The notes under the pieces were generated by a model that was given only the letters and a program-made list of their open reading frames with translations, had not been told where the DNA came from and did no database searches. Of a DNA stretch of 36,224 nucleotides, positions 24,754-34,578 are shown in pieces. The DNA lies in NCBI GenBank assembly GCA_002317175.1, contig DCJA01000039.1, positions 1-36,224 of the forward strand. Reading direction: 5' to 3'. Both the position numbers and the translations under genes were made by a program. Source of the DNA: Lachnospiraceae bacterium UBA1712. GTDB lineage: Bacteria; Bacillota; Clostridia; Lachnospirales; Lachnospiraceae. The first letter of the stretch is position 1. The number at the start of each line of letters is the position of its first letter.

Positions 24754-26334
24754 ATGTGTTCAATAATGGGTTATTTAGGAAGCACACTTACAAAGGAAGA
24801 TTTGAAACCGTTTTTCGATGAGACTATTTCAAGAGGACCAGATATGCAGAAAATGGTAGCATTTGATGGTGGTGTTCTTGGATTTGAACGTCTGTCGATC
24901 ATGGGTCTTAACCCAAACGGTATGCAGCCATTCAGTCTCAATAATAATATGGTTGTATGTAACGGAGAAATATATGGATTTAGAAAGCTTAAGGATGAAC
25001 TTATTGCAAAGGGTTACAGCTTTATAAGTGAATCCGATTGTGAGATACTTCTTCCACTTTATGAGCAGTATGGTATCGAAATGTTTAAGATGCTTGATGC
25101 TGAGTATGCATGCGTTATCTACGATGCAAAGAAGCAAAGCTTAGTAGCAGCTAGAGATCCGATTGGAATCAGACCATTATTCTATGGATATCCAAAGGAT
25201 GGAGAAATAGTATTTGCCAGTGAGGCAAAGAACCTTGTTGGTCTTGTAGATAAGATTTTTCCATTTCCTCCAGGTCACTATTATACTGATGGCGAATTCG
25301 TTTGCTACAGAGATATGACAGAGGTTAAGGAAGTAGTTACAGATGATGTTGATACCATTTGCAAGAACATTCATGACAAGCTTGTAGCTGGTATAGAGAA
25401 GAGACTTGATGCAGATGCACCAGTTGGTTATCTCTTAAGCGGTGGTCTTGACAGCTCGCTTGTATGTGCAGTAGCACAGAAGCTTATGGACAAGCCTATA
25501 AAGACATTTGCAATTGGTATGAGCACAGATGCAATCGATCTTAAATATGCAAAGCAGGTTGCAGATTACATTGGAGCAGATCACACAGAAGTATATATGA
25601 CAGATGAGGATGTTATCAGAGAACTTCCTAACGTTATCAAGCTTCTTGGAACATATGATATTACAACAATCAGAGCCAGCATGGGTATGTATTTATGCTG
25701 TAAGGCAATTCACGAGCAGACAGATGTAAGAGTACTTCTTACTGGTGAGATTTCAGATGAGCTGTTTGGTTACAAGTACACAGACTTCGCTCCTAATGCA
25801 AAGGAGTTCCAGGATGAGTCAGCAAAGCGAATCAGAGAACTGTATATGTATGATGTTCTTCGTGCAGACAGATGTATCTCGGTTAACTCATTAGAAGCAA
25901 GAGTTCCATTTGGCGATCTTGATTTTGTTCAGTACGTAATGAGCATTGATCCAGCTAAGAAGATGAATGTATATAACAAAGGTAAATACTTACTCAGACA
26001 TGCTTTTGAAGGAGATTATTTGCCAGAGTCAATTCTCATGAGAGAAAAGGCTGCATTCTCAGATGCGGTTGGACACTCAATGGTTGATATCTTAAAGGCA
26101 CATGCTGAGACAAAATACACAGATGCAGAGTTTGAAGAGGCTTGCAAGAAGTACACATATGCAACTCCATTTACAAAGGAGTCATTGATGTACAGAGAGA
26201 TATTCGAGCAGTTTTATCCAGGTCAGGCAGAAATGGTAGTTGATTTCTGGATGCCTAACAAGACATGGGAAGGTTGTAATGTAAATGATCCATCAGCCAG
26301 AGTTCTTTCAAACTATGGTGCAAGTGGACAATAG
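24754..26334 (+). CDS. asnB: asparagine synthase (glutamine-hydrolysing)
   Basis: A 526-residue AsnB. Met-Cys start: Cys2 (MCSIMGYLG) becomes the N-terminal nucleophile of the class II glutaminase. VCNGEIYGF and the DPIGIRPLFYG block follow. The synthetase domain has the ATP-pyrophosphatase loop SGGLDSS (229-235) and LTGEISDELFGY. It makes asparagine from aspartate, glutamine and ATP. The ATG at 24754 follows GGAGAGAGAAAAAT. An upstream in-frame start at 24706 would bury the catalytic Cys and is rejected. The gene has its own promoter and hairpin leader, and pyrG follows after another hairpin. Confidence 0.95.
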   Translation: MCSIMGYLGSTLTKEDLKPFFDETISRGPDMQKMVAFDGGVLGFERLSIMGLNPNGMQPFSLNNNMVVCNGEIYGFRKLKDELIAKGYSFISESDCEILLPLYEQYGIEMFKMLDAEYACVIYDAKKQSLVAARDPIGIRPLFYGYPKDGEIVFASEAKNLVGLVDKIFPFPPGHYYTDGEFVCYRDMTEVKEVVTDDVDTICKNIHDKLVAGIEKRLDADAPVGYLLSGGLDSSLVCAVAQKLMDKPIKTFAIGMSTDAIDLKYAKQVADYIGADHTEVYMTDEDVIRELPNVIKLLGTYDITTIRASMGMYLCCKAIHEQTDVRVLLTGEISDELFGYKYTDFAPNAKEFQDESAKRIRELYMYDVLRADRCISVNSLEARVPFGDLDFVQYVMSIDPAKKMNVYNKGKYLLRHAFEGDYLPESILMREKAAFSDAVGHSMVDILKAHAETKYTDAEFEEACKKYTYATPFTKESLMYREIFEQFYPGQAEMVVDFWMPNKTWEGCNVNDPSARVLSNYGASGQ

Positions 26335-26405
26335 TCAATCAACTGTGCACCCAAAAACTAAATGCATACATAAGAAGCAAAATAAATAAGAAATAATAAG
26401 TTTGG

Positions 26406-26448
26406 CAAAGGCGTCAATTAGTTTAACAGGCTAATTGACCCTTTTTTT
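26406..26448 (+). terminator. CAAAGGCG hairpin between asnB and pyrG
   Basis: CAAAGGCG (26406-26413) begins the stem. AAAGG (26407-26411) pairs with CCTTT (26440-26444), one C is bulged, and GTCAATTAG (26413-26421) pairs with CTAATTGAC (26431-26439). Seven T residues end it. It lies 71 bases after the asnB stop and 52 bases before pyrG. No convincing promoter is visible just upstream, so it may terminate or attenuate asnB readthrough into pyrG-gltBD. Confidence 0.65.
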
Positions 26449-26500
26449 ATACAATTCAAGCTAAAAAGAAGATTAATGGTTTATCTAAGGAGAAAGGATT

Positions 26501-28108
26501 ATGGTTAAGTATGTTTTCGTAACCGGAGGTGTTGTATCCGGACTTGGAAAGGGAATCACTGCGGCTTCCCTGGGACGATTGCTTAAGGCGAGAGGCTATC
26601 ACGTAACCATGCAGAAATTTGATCCATATATCAATGTGGATCCAGGAACTATGAATCCAATTCAGCATGGCGAGGTTTTTGTAACTGATGATGGTACAGA
26701 AACAGATTTGGACCTTGGGCATTACGAAAGATTTATCAATGAAAATCTTGATTTCAATTCTAATGTAACAACTGGAAAAATTTACTGGTCAGTCCTTAAC
26801 AAGGAAAGACATGGTGATTACGGCGGAGGAACCGTACAGGTTATTCCACATATTACCAATGAGATTAAGGACAGAATTCATAAGGCTAAGCCAGGAGATA
26901 AAGATACCATTTCTATTATTGAAATTGGTGGAACTGTAGGTGATATCGAAAGTCAGCCATTTTTAGAGGCCTTCAGACAGTTCCAGGCAGAGGTGGGAAG
27001 AGAAAATGCGATTATGATTCAGGTTACGCTCATTCCTTATCTCAAGGCTTCAGGGGAAATGAAGACAAAGCCAACTCAGATGAGTGTTAAAGCACTTCAG
27101 AGTATGGGAATCTGGCCGGACATTCTTGTATGCAGATCTGATTATCCTGTAGACGACAATATGAAAGCGAAGATTGCATTATTCTGTAATGTTAAGAAAG
27201 AACATGTACTTCAGAATCTGGATGCAAAGTCGCTGTATGAAGTTCCACTTATGATGGAAGAGGAAAAGCTTGCTCATGCGGTATGTGACTGCCTCAAGAT
27301 TCCTTGTCCAGAACCAGACTTATCACAGTGGAAACAGATGGTGGAGGATTTTCAGAATCCAAAGCACAAGGTATCGATTGCGCTTGTAGGAAAGTATGTA
27401 GAGCTTCATGATGCATACTTAAGTGTTGTAGAAGCACTTAAGCATGGAGGTATTGCTAATAAGTCGGAAGTAAATATCAAATGGGTGGATTCAGAAGATC
27501 TTACTAAGGAAAATGTGAAGGATTACCTCGGTGATGTTGATGGAATAATTGTTCCAGGCGGCTTTGGAAAGCGTGGTACAGAGGGAATGGTAATAGCTGC
27601 AGAATATGCACGAGTTAACAGATTGCCATACCTTGGTATCTGTCTTGGAATGCAGATTGCAATTATTGAGTTTGCAAGAAATGTATGCGGACTTGATGCT
27701 GCAAGCTTTGAGTTCGATCCTGAAACACCAAATCCTGTAATCGATCTCCTTCCAGATCAGAAGGGTGTTGAGAACAGAGGTGGTACACTCAGACTTGGAT
27801 CTTATCCATGTAAGTTACAGGACAATACAAGAGCCCGTGAGCTTTACGGCAAGACAGACATTACAGAAAGACACAGACACAGATACGAAGTTAACAACGA
27901 TTACCGCGATTTACTTACTGGAAAGGGCATGACACTTTCGGGACTGTCACCAGATGGATATATTGTGGAAATGGTAGAGATAAAAGATCATCCTTACTTT
28001 GTGGCAACTCAGGCACATCCTGAATTTAAGTCACGACCAGATGCTCCACATCCTTTATTTAAGGGATTGATTGAAGCAGCTTTAATTTGGAAAGAAGAGG
28101 AGGCTTAA
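26501..28108 (+). CDS. pyrG: CTP synthase
   Basis: A 535-residue PyrG. The N-terminal amidoligase domain has VTGGVVSGLGKGI (P-loop) and the DPYINVDPGTMNP block. The C-terminal class I glutaminase has GICLGMQ (Cys381) and AHPEFKSRP (His506, Glu508). It converts UTP to CTP using glutamine and ATP. The ATG follows AAGGAGAAAGGATT. The stop is 5 bases before the gltB ATG, so pyrG, gltB and gltD are very likely one transcript. That joins CTP synthesis to glutamate synthase, an unusual partner. Confidence 0.96.
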   Translation: MVKYVFVTGGVVSGLGKGITAASLGRLLKARGYHVTMQKFDPYINVDPGTMNPIQHGEVFVTDDGTETDLDLGHYERFINENLDFNSNVTTGKIYWSVLNKERHGDYGGGTVQVIPHITNEIKDRIHKAKPGDKDTISIIEIGGTVGDIESQPFLEAFRQFQAEVGRENAIMIQVTLIPYLKASGEMKTKPTQMSVKALQSMGIWPDILVCRSDYPVDDNMKAKIALFCNVKKEHVLQNLDAKSLYEVPLMMEEEKLAHAVCDCLKIPCPEPDLSQWKQMVEDFQNPKHKVSIALVGKYVELHDAYLSVVEALKHGGIANKSEVNIKWVDSEDLTKENVKDYLGDVDGIIVPGGFGKRGTEGMVIAAEYARVNRLPYLGICLGMQIAIIEFARNVCGLDAASFEFDPETPNPVIDLLPDQKGVENRGGTLRLGSYPCKLQDNTRARELYGKTDITERHRHRYEVNNDYRDLLTGKGMTLSGLSPDGYIVEMVEIKDHPYFVATQAHPEFKSRPDAPHPLFKGLIEAALIWKEEEA

Positions 28109-28113
28109 GGACT

Positions 28114-31100
28114 ATGAGTCAGGTAGAAGCAAATCAGAAAACTTTATATGATGCATCATTTGAGCATGATAACTGCGGTATTGGTGCAATAGTAAATATA
28201 CATGGTGAGAAAAGTCATCAGGTGGTTGACGATGCTTTAAGAATAGTAGAAAAGCTTGAACATCGTGCAGGTAAAGATGGTGAAGGCAAGACAGGTGATG
28301 GTGTTGGTATTTTAACTCAGATTCCTCACAAGTTCTTCGCTAAAGTATGTGCTGAGGAAGGCATTGATATTGGAGGTGAAAGAGAATATGCAGTAGGTAT
28401 GTTCTTCTTCCCACAGAACGAATTAAAGAGAAGCCAGGCAATGAAGATGTTTGAAGTCATTGTTGAAAAGGAAGGACTTACATTCCTTGGCTGGAGAAAG
28501 GTTAAAACATTTGAAAATGTCCTTGGACAGAAGGCACTTGACAGCTGTCCATTTATCTATCAGGCATTTATTAAGAGACCAGCAGCAATTGCTGATGACC
28601 TCGCATTTGACAGAAAATTATATGTTGTAAGACGTGTATTTGAACAGAGTAATGAGAATACATATGTTCCTTCACTTTCAGGAAGAACAATTGTATATAA
28701 GGGTATGTTTTTGGTTAGCCAGCTTAGAACCTTCTTTGCTGATTTACAGGACAAGGATTATGAGTCAGCTATCGCCCTTGTACATTCAAGATTCTCAACA
28801 AATACAAACCCAAGCTGGTTAAGAGCACATCCAAACAGATTTGTTGTTCATAACGGCGAAATCAATACTATTAAGGGTAATGTTGATAAGATGCTCGCAA
28901 GAGAAGAGACTATCGAGACAACATGCTTTACAAGCGAAGACCTCACTAAGGTTCTTCCTATTATCTCAGCTGAAGGTTCTGACTCAGCTATGCTTGATAA
29001 CGCCCTTGAATTTATGATTATGGGTGGTATGGATCCAGCTCTTGCAGCCATGGTACTTATTCCTGAACCATGGGAGCACAATGATACAATTTCACAGGAA
29101 GAAAGAGATTTTTATCAGTACTATGCAACTATGATGGAGCCATGGGATGGCCCTGCATCAATTCTTTTCTCAGATGGTGATGTAATGGGTGCAATCCTTG
29201 ATAGAAATGGTCTTCGTCCTTCACGTTATTATGTAATGGATGATGGCAGACTTATTCTTTCATCAGAGGTTGGTGTTCTTGAACTTGATGAGAAACACAT
29301 TTTGAAGAAGGAAAGACTTCATCCAGGCAAGATGTTACTTGTTGATACAAAGAAGGGGGCAATTATTGCAGATGAGGACTTAAAAGCAGTATACGCAAAC
29401 CGCGAGCCATACGGTGAGTGGTTAGATGCAAACCTTATGAGTCTGGGAGATATTAAAATCCCAAATGAGAAAGTTCCTTCATACAAAAAGGAAGAGCTTA
29501 TCAGACTTCAGAAGGCTTTTGGTTATGCATATGAAGACTACAGAGAGCAGATTGGCAATATGGCCCTCAATGGTTCTGAACAGATCGGTGCAATGGGTAT
29601 TGATACTCCAATAGCTGTTTTATCAAAAGAGTATCAGCCACTTTTCAATTATTTTAAGCAGCTGTTTGCTCAGGTTACAAATCCACCAATTGACGCAATC
29701 AGAGAGAAAATCGTTACAGCAACAACAATCTATGTTGGTAAAAATGGTAATCTTTTATCAGAAAAGCCAGAAAACTGTAATGTATTAAAAATAAAGAATC
29801 CAATCCTTTCAGATCTTGATTTGCTTAAGATTTCACATCTTAACAAGCCAGGTCTTAAGGCAGAAAAGGTGTCAACTCTTTACTATAAGAGTACTCCTCT
29901 TGAGAGAGCCATTGAGCATCTTTGTGTAGAGGTTGACAGAGCTTACAAGGATGGCGCTTCAATTCTTATTCTTTCAGACAGAGGAGTAGATGAGAACCAT
30001 GTTGCTATTCCTTCATTACTTGCTGTAGCAGCAGTACATAACCATCTTGTAAGAACAAAGAAATGTATGGCTATGTCACTTATCCTTGAGTCAGGTGAGC
30101 CTAGAGAAGTACATCATTTTGCAACTCTTCTTGGTTTTGGTGCCTGTGCAATCAACCCTTATCTTGCCCATGCATCAATTAGTGAGCTTATTGAAGAGGG
30201 CTTACTTGAGAAGGATTATTATGCTGCATGTGCAGATTATGACTATGCAGTTATTCATGGTGTTGTAAAGACAGCATCAAAAATGGGTATATCAACTATT
30301 CAGTCATATCAGGGTAGCAGAATCTTTGAAGCACTTGGCATTGACAGCTCAGTTATTGATAAATATTTTACTGGAACGGTATCTCGTGTAGGTGGTATTA
30401 AGATTGAAGATATTGCTGCAAGTACAGATAAGCAGCATTCAAAGGCATTTGATCCACTTGGACTTACAACTGATATGAGCATTGACTCACTTGGTCGACA
30501 CAAAGCAAGAGCCCAGGGCGAGACACACAGATACAATCCTCAGACAATTCATATGCTTCAGATGGCAACAAGAGAAGGCGACTATAGCAAGTTCAAACAG
30601 TATACTGCTATGGTTGATAAGGAAGAAACAGGTTACATCAGAAGTTTGATGGATTTCGAATATCCAGCTGAGGGTGTTGCCATTGACGAAGTTGAAAGCG
30701 TTGATGAAATCGTTAAGAGATTTAAGACGGGTGCCATGTCATATGGTTCTATTTCAGAAGAAGCACATGAAGCACTTGCAATAGCCATGAACAGACTTCA
30801 CGGTAAGTCAAACTCTGGTGAAGGTGGTGAAAGTGATGAGCGTCTTGAAAGTGCTGGAACAGATCATGACAGAAGCTCAGCAATTAAGCAGGTTGCCAGT
30901 GGTAGATTTGGTGTAACAAGCAGATATCTTGTTAGTGCAAAAGAAATTCAGATTAAGATGGCACAGGGTGCTAAACCAGGTGAAGGTGGTCATCTTCCAG
31001 GCAAGAAGGTTTATCCATGGATTGCCAAGACAAGACATTCAACACCAGGTGTAAGTCTTATTTCACCTCCACCACATCATGATATTTATTCAATCGAAGA

Positions 31101-32649
31101 TTTGGCACAGCTTATCTACGATTTGAAAAATGCTAACAACAAGGCTCGTATCTCAGTCAAGCTTGTTTCTGAAGCTGGTGTCGGTACAATAGCAGCCGGT
31201 GTTGCAAAGGCTGGTGCAGGAGTAATCCTTATCTCTGGTTATGATGGAGGTACAGGTGCAGCTCCACTTAGTTCAATTCATAATGCTGGTCTTCCATGGG
31301 AACTTGGTCTTGCTGAAGCACATCAGACACTGATGCAGAATGGATTAAGAAACAGAGTAGTAATCGAAACAGATGGTAAGCTCATGAGTGGTAGAGACGT
31401 TGCCATCGCAGCCATCCTTGGTGCAGAGGAATTTGGTTTTGCAACAGCTCCACTTGTAACACTTGGATGTGTAATGATGAGAGTATGTAATCTTGATACC
31501 TGTCCAATGGGTGTTGCAACACAGAACCCAGAGCTTAGAAAGAGATTTATCGGAAAGCCGGAATATGTTGAGAATTTCATGAAGTTTATTGCAGAAGAAC
31601 TTCGTGAATATATGGCTAAGCTTGGTGTTAGAAGCATAGATGAGTTGGTCGGAAGAACAGATCTTATTAAGAAGAAAGCAGACCTTTCTGGAATAGAATC
31701 TCAGGTGAACATCGACAGAATAATCGGTGAAGTTAAGCATGAGGCTTGTGTATATAATCCAGAGTACACATTTGACTTTGAACTTTCTAAGAAGAAGGAT
31801 CAGCTTCTTTTAGACAATGAGAAGTCACTTGTAAATGCAATTAAGACAGGTAAGGCTCAGTCTTATACTGTAAATGTAGACAGCTTGGACAGAGCATTTG
31901 GTACACTTATCGGTGCTGAGATTACAAGAGAGCATCATGAGGGACTTAAGGAGGATACAATCGTTATTAACTGTAACGGTGCTGGTGGACAGAGCTTTGG
32001 TGCATTTATTCCATCAGGTCTTACACTTGATCTTACTGGTGATACAAATGATTACTTCGGTAAAGGTCTTTCAGGTGGTAAGCTTATTGTTAAAGCTCCT
32101 AAGGATGCAGCTTATGATGCAGAGAACAATATAATCGCTGGTAACGTAGCACTTTATGGTGCAACTTCTGGTGAAGCATATATCGCTGGTATGGCGGGTG
32201 AGCGATTCTGTGTAAGAAACTCTGGCGCAAAGACAGTTGTTGAAGGTGTTGGAGAGCACGGTTGTGAATATATGACAGGTGGTCTTGCAGTAATCATTGG
32301 TTCAACAGGTAAGAACTTTGCAGCTGGTATGAGCGGTGGTATTGCTTATGTTCTTGATGAGCAGAACAAGCTTTATAAGAACCTTAACAAAGAAATGGTT
32401 CTTATGGAGAAGGTTGAATATAAGGCTGATAAGGTAGAACTTAAGAATATGCTTGAAAAGCATGTTAAGTACACAGGTTCTACAAAGGCAAAAGCAATCC
32501 TTGATGATTTTGAAAATTATTTACCTAAATTTAAGAAAATAATACCTTCAGATTACAAGAAGATAATGCAGCTTACAGAGGACTTCATTGAACGAGGAAT
32601 GAGCTTAAAGGAAGCACAGATAGAAGCGTTTAATGAATGTACAAAATAA
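28114..32649 (+). CDS. gltB: glutamate synthase (NADPH) large subunit
   Basis: A 1511-residue GltB of standard length. A 20-residue propeptide precedes Cys21 (DNCGIGA), the class II glutaminase nucleophile. The central domain is followed by the FMN/2-oxoglutarate synthase domain (SGEGGES, GAKPGEGGHLPGKKV, GYDGGTGAAPLSS). A 3Fe-4S cysteine set lies at 1119, 1125 and 1130 (CVMMRVCNLDTC). The C-terminal GltB domain is rich in Gly-x-x-Gly repeats. It converts glutamine plus 2-oxoglutarate to two glutamates, using electrons from GltD. The ATG at 28114 lies 5 bases after pyrG with GAGGAGG overlapping the pyrG end. An in-frame start inside pyrG is less likely. gltD follows after a 130-base spacer. 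Confidence 0.97.
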   Translation: MSQVEANQKTLYDASFEHDNCGIGAIVNIHGEKSHQVVDDALRIVEKLEHRAGKDGEGKTGDGVGILTQIPHKFFAKVCAEEGIDIGGEREYAVGMFFFPQNELKRSQAMKMFEVIVEKEGLTFLGWRKVKTFENVLGQKALDSCPFIYQAFIKRPAAIADDLAFDRKLYVVRRVFEQSNENTYVPSLSGRTIVYKGMFLVSQLRTFFADLQDKDYESAIALVHSRFSTNTNPSWLRAHPNRFVVHNGEINTIKGNVDKMLAREETIETTCFTSEDLTKVLPIISAEGSDSAMLDNALEFMIMGGMDPALAAMVLIPEPWEHNDTISQEERDFYQYYATMMEPWDGPASILFSDGDVMGAILDRNGLRPSRYYVMDDGRLILSSEVGVLELDEKHILKKERLHPGKMLLVDTKKGAIIADEDLKAVYANREPYGEWLDANLMSLGDIKIPNEKVPSYKKEELIRLQKAFGYAYEDYREQIGNMALNGSEQIGAMGIDTPIAVLSKEYQPLFNYFKQLFAQVTNPPIDAIREKIVTATTIYVGKNGNLLSEKPENCNVLKIKNPILSDLDLLKISHLNKPGLKAEKVSTLYYKSTPLERAIEHLCVEVDRAYKDGASILILSDRGVDENHVAIPSLLAVAAVHNHLVRTKKCMAMSLILESGEPREVHHFATLLGFGACAINPYLAHASISELIEEGLLEKDYYAACADYDYAVIHGVVKTASKMGISTIQSYQGSRIFEALGIDSSVIDKYFTGTVSRVGGIKIEDIAASTDKQHSKAFDPLGLTTDMSIDSLGRHKARAQGETHRYNPQTIHMLQMATREGDYSKFKQYTAMVDKEETGYIRSLMDFEYPAEGVAIDEVESVDEIVKRFKTGAMSYGSISEEAHEALAIAMNRLHGKSNSGEGGESDERLESAGTDHDRSSAIKQVASGRFGVTSRYLVSAKEIQIKMAQGAKPGEGGHLPGKKVYPWIAKTRHSTPGVSLISPPPHHDIYSIEDLAQLIYDLKNANNKARISVKLVSEAGVGTIAAGVAKAGAGVILISGYDGGTGAAPLSSIHNAGLPWELGLAEAHQTLMQNGLRNRVVIETDGKLMSGRDVAIAAILGAEEFGFATAPLVTLGCVMMRVCNLDTCPMGVATQNPELRKRFIGKPEYVENFMKFIAEELREYMAKLGVRSIDELVGRTDLIKKKADLSGIESQVNIDRIIGEVKHEACVYNPEYTFDFELSKKKDQLLLDNEKSLVNAIKTGKAQSYTVNVDSLDRAFGTLIGAEITREHHEGLKEDTIVINCNGAGGQSFGAFIPSGLTLDLTGDTNDYFGKGLSGGKLIVKAPKDAAYDAENNIIAGNVALYGATSGEAYIAGMAGERFCVRNSGAKTVVEGVGEHGCEYMTGGLAVIIGSTGKNFAAGMSGGIAYVLDEQNKLYKNLNKEMVLMEKVEYKADKVELKNMLEKHVKYTGSTKAKAILDDFENYLPKFKKIIPSDYKKIMQLTEDFIERGMSLKEAQIEAFNECTK

Positions 32650-32715
32650 TTGATTGGTTATTTAATTTTTGGTTAGGAGTCAATCTTTTGAAGGTGTTAA
32701 GCTGATAAGGCTTCG

Positions 32716-32767
32716 CCTCGAGGACATCGTACTAAAGCCTGCGATGTTGGTCGACGGATTGACGAGG
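32716..32767 (+). promoter_or_regulatory. possible ribosome-binding-site-sequestering stem between gltB and gltD
   Basis: CCTCG (32716-32720) can pair with CGAGG (32763-32767), which overlaps the gltD ribosome binding site GAGGAGG. Inside it, ACATCG (32724-32729) pairs with CGATGT (32742-32747). The 130-base spacer is long for an operon. It is locally GC-rich, and its weak open frame starting at TTG 32669 reads into gltD but lacks family similarity. It could tune gltD translation relative to gltB. Confidence 0.35.
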
Positions 32768-32779
32768 AGGGATAAAATC

Positions 32780-34288
32780 ATGGGAAAACCTACAGGATTT
32801 TTAGAATATGAAAGAAAGGACCAGATAAGTGTTGGTCCTTTGGAAAGAATTAAGAACTTTGATGAGTTCCATAGAAGTCTCCCACTTGAGGAGCAGACAA
32901 TACAGGGAGCAAGATGTATGGCATGTGGTGTTCCATTTTGCCAGTCAGGAACAATGATTGCCGGAATGGTATCAGGATGTCCACTTCATAACCTTGTTCC
33001 AGAGACCAATGAACTCGTTCATATTGGTAACTGGGAGCAGGCATATATCAGACTTAGTAAAACTCACAGCTTCCCGGAATTCACTTCAAGAGTTTGTCCA
33101 GCTCTTTGTGAAGCAGCTTGTACATGTGGAATAGACAGCAAGCCAGTTGCAACCAAGGACAATGAAAAAGCAATTATTGATTATGCTTATGAAAATGGTC
33201 TTGTTACAGAGGAAGCGCCTAAAGTAAGAACTGGTAAGAAGATTGCAGTTATAGGAAGTGGTCCTTCAGGACTTGCTGCAGCTCAGCTTCTTAACAGAAG
33301 AGGTCACAGCGTAACAGTATTTGAGAGAAGCGACAGACCAGGCGGACTGTTAAGATATGGTATTCCTAACATGAAGCTTGATAAACGCTCTATCGACAGA
33401 AGAGTTAAGCTTATGGAAGAAGCTGGCATAGAGTTTAAGTGTGGTGTTAATGTTGGTAAAGATATTACAGCTAAGGAAATCTGCGAACAGTATGACAGAG
33501 TAGTTCTTTGCTGTGGAGCTTCAAATCCAAGAGATATAGCTGCCCCTGGAAGAGATGCAAAGGGTATCTATTTTGCAGTTGATTATCTTAAGGAAGTAAG
33601 CAAGAAATTACTCGACAACAACTATGACTGTTCAAAGGTGATGGAAGCAAAGGATTTTAGCTTTGGTTCACTTAAGGGCAAGAACGTAATAGTAATTGGT
33701 GGTGGTGACACAGGTAATGACTGTGTTGGAACAAGTGTAAGACTTGGCGCTGCCAGCGTTACCCAGATTGAAATGATGCCTCCTGCACCAAGCTGCAGAG
33801 CAGAGAACAATCCATGGCCAGAGTGGCCAAGAGTCCTTAAGACTGACTACGGCCAGGAAGAGGCCATTGCAGTTTATGGCCATGACCCACGAATCTTTAA
33901 GACAACGGTTACCGAATATATAAAAGGTAAAAAGGGTGAGCTTAAGGCTGTTAAAACAGTCGAACTTGAGCGTCAGATTGACAAGGAAACAGGTCGTATG
34001 AATATGGTTCCTGTAGCTGGTACAGAGAAAGAACTTAAAGCGGATCTTGTTCTTATCGCAGCAGGTTTCCTCGGAAGTGAAAGCTATGTTACTGAGCAGT
34101 TTGGTGTTGACCGTGATGGCAGAACTAACGTTGCAACAGAAGCAGGCAAATATCAGACAAGCAAGAGCAACATTTTCGTTGCAGGTGATATGCACAGAGG
34201 TCAGTCACTTGTTGTCTGGGCAATCGCTGAGGGACGTGGCGTAGCTAAAGCAGTTGATGAGTCACTTATGGGTTATACAAATCTGTAA
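32780..34288 (+). CDS. gltD: glutamate synthase (NADPH) small subunit
   Basis: A 502-residue GltD. The N-terminal region holds Cys-rich 4Fe-4S motifs (RCMACGVPFC with Cys46, 49 and 54; CPLHNLVPE; CPALCEAACTCG). It is followed by FAD (VIGSGPSGLAAAQLL) and NADPH (VIGGGDTGNDCVG) Rossmann folds and a C-terminal FVAGDMHRGQSLVVWAI motif. It oxidises NADPH and feeds electrons to GltB. The start MGKPTGFLEYER is the usual beginning of the family and is preceded by GAGGAGGGATAAAATC. The longer frame from TTG 32669 adds 37 unusual residues and is rejected. It is the last gene of the pyrG-gltB-gltD group and is followed by a terminator. Confidence 0.96.
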   Translation: MGKPTGFLEYERKDQISVGPLERIKNFDEFHRSLPLEEQTIQGARCMACGVPFCQSGTMIAGMVSGCPLHNLVPETNELVHIGNWEQAYIRLSKTHSFPEFTSRVCPALCEAACTCGIDSKPVATKDNEKAIIDYAYENGLVTEEAPKVRTGKKIAVIGSGPSGLAAAQLLNRRGHSVTVFERSDRPGGLLRYGIPNMKLDKRSIDRRVKLMEEAGIEFKCGVNVGKDITAKEICEQYDRVVLCCGASNPRDIAAPGRDAKGIYFAVDYLKEVSKKLLDNNYDCSKVMEAKDFSFGSLKGKNVIVIGGGDTGNDCVGTSVRLGAASVTQIEMMPPAPSCRAENNPWPEWPRVLKTDYGQEEAIAVYGHDPRIFKTTVTEYIKGKKGELKAVKTVELERQIDKETGRMNMVPVAGTEKELKADLVLIAAGFLGSESYVTEQFGVDRDGRTNVATEAGKYQTSKSNIFVAGDMHRGQSLVVWAIAEGRGVAKAVDESLMGYTNL

Positions 34289-34377
34289 TTAATCATGTTA
34301 TTTGCTGAACAATATGTAGTGATTGATTTGTAATAATAATTATATCCGTTAAAAAACTTGGCATGGTTTTTTATAAG

Positions 34378-34420
34378 CAGAGCCGTTAGTTCTATTTATA
34401 GAACTTATGGCTCTGTTTTT
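34378..34420 (+). terminator. intrinsic terminator after gltD
   Basis: CAGAGCC (34378-34384) pairs with GGCTCTG (34409-34415), with an inner GTTCTA/TAGAAC stem (34389-34394 with 34399-34404), then TTTTTGTTTG. It lies 89 bases after the gltD stop. It lacks the CAAAGGCG octamer, so it is a useful contrast to the leader hairpins. The 266-base gltD-to-next-gene gap otherwise holds AT-rich sequence and the inverted repeat listed next. Confidence 0.75.
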
Positions 34421-34437
34421 GTTTGACTTTGATTTTT

Positions 34438-34457
34438 AACATAAGAATGCTTATGTT
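34438..34457 (+). repeat. perfect 8-bp inverted repeat upstream of the YcxB-like gene
   Basis: AACATAAG (34438-34445) and CTTATGTT (34450-34457) form a perfect inverted repeat around AATG. It overlaps a weak -35-like TTGATT (34456), with TGATAT 18 bases on. An operator is possible. Confidence 0.4.
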
Positions 34458-34578
34458 GATTCTACTTTTTCGTAATAGATGATATTATATCCATATACAT
34501 TAAAAGCTCCAATTTTCGAAAAAGGGACATGAAAATAAACAGTCTATATAGTAAATGTATGACCGGGAGAGTAGAGAA

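Noticed and set aside
32669..32779. N-terminal extension of gltD from a TTG start
   Set aside because: The 37 extra residues do not resemble GltD, and the ATG at 32780 has a strong ribosome binding site and the usual family N terminus.
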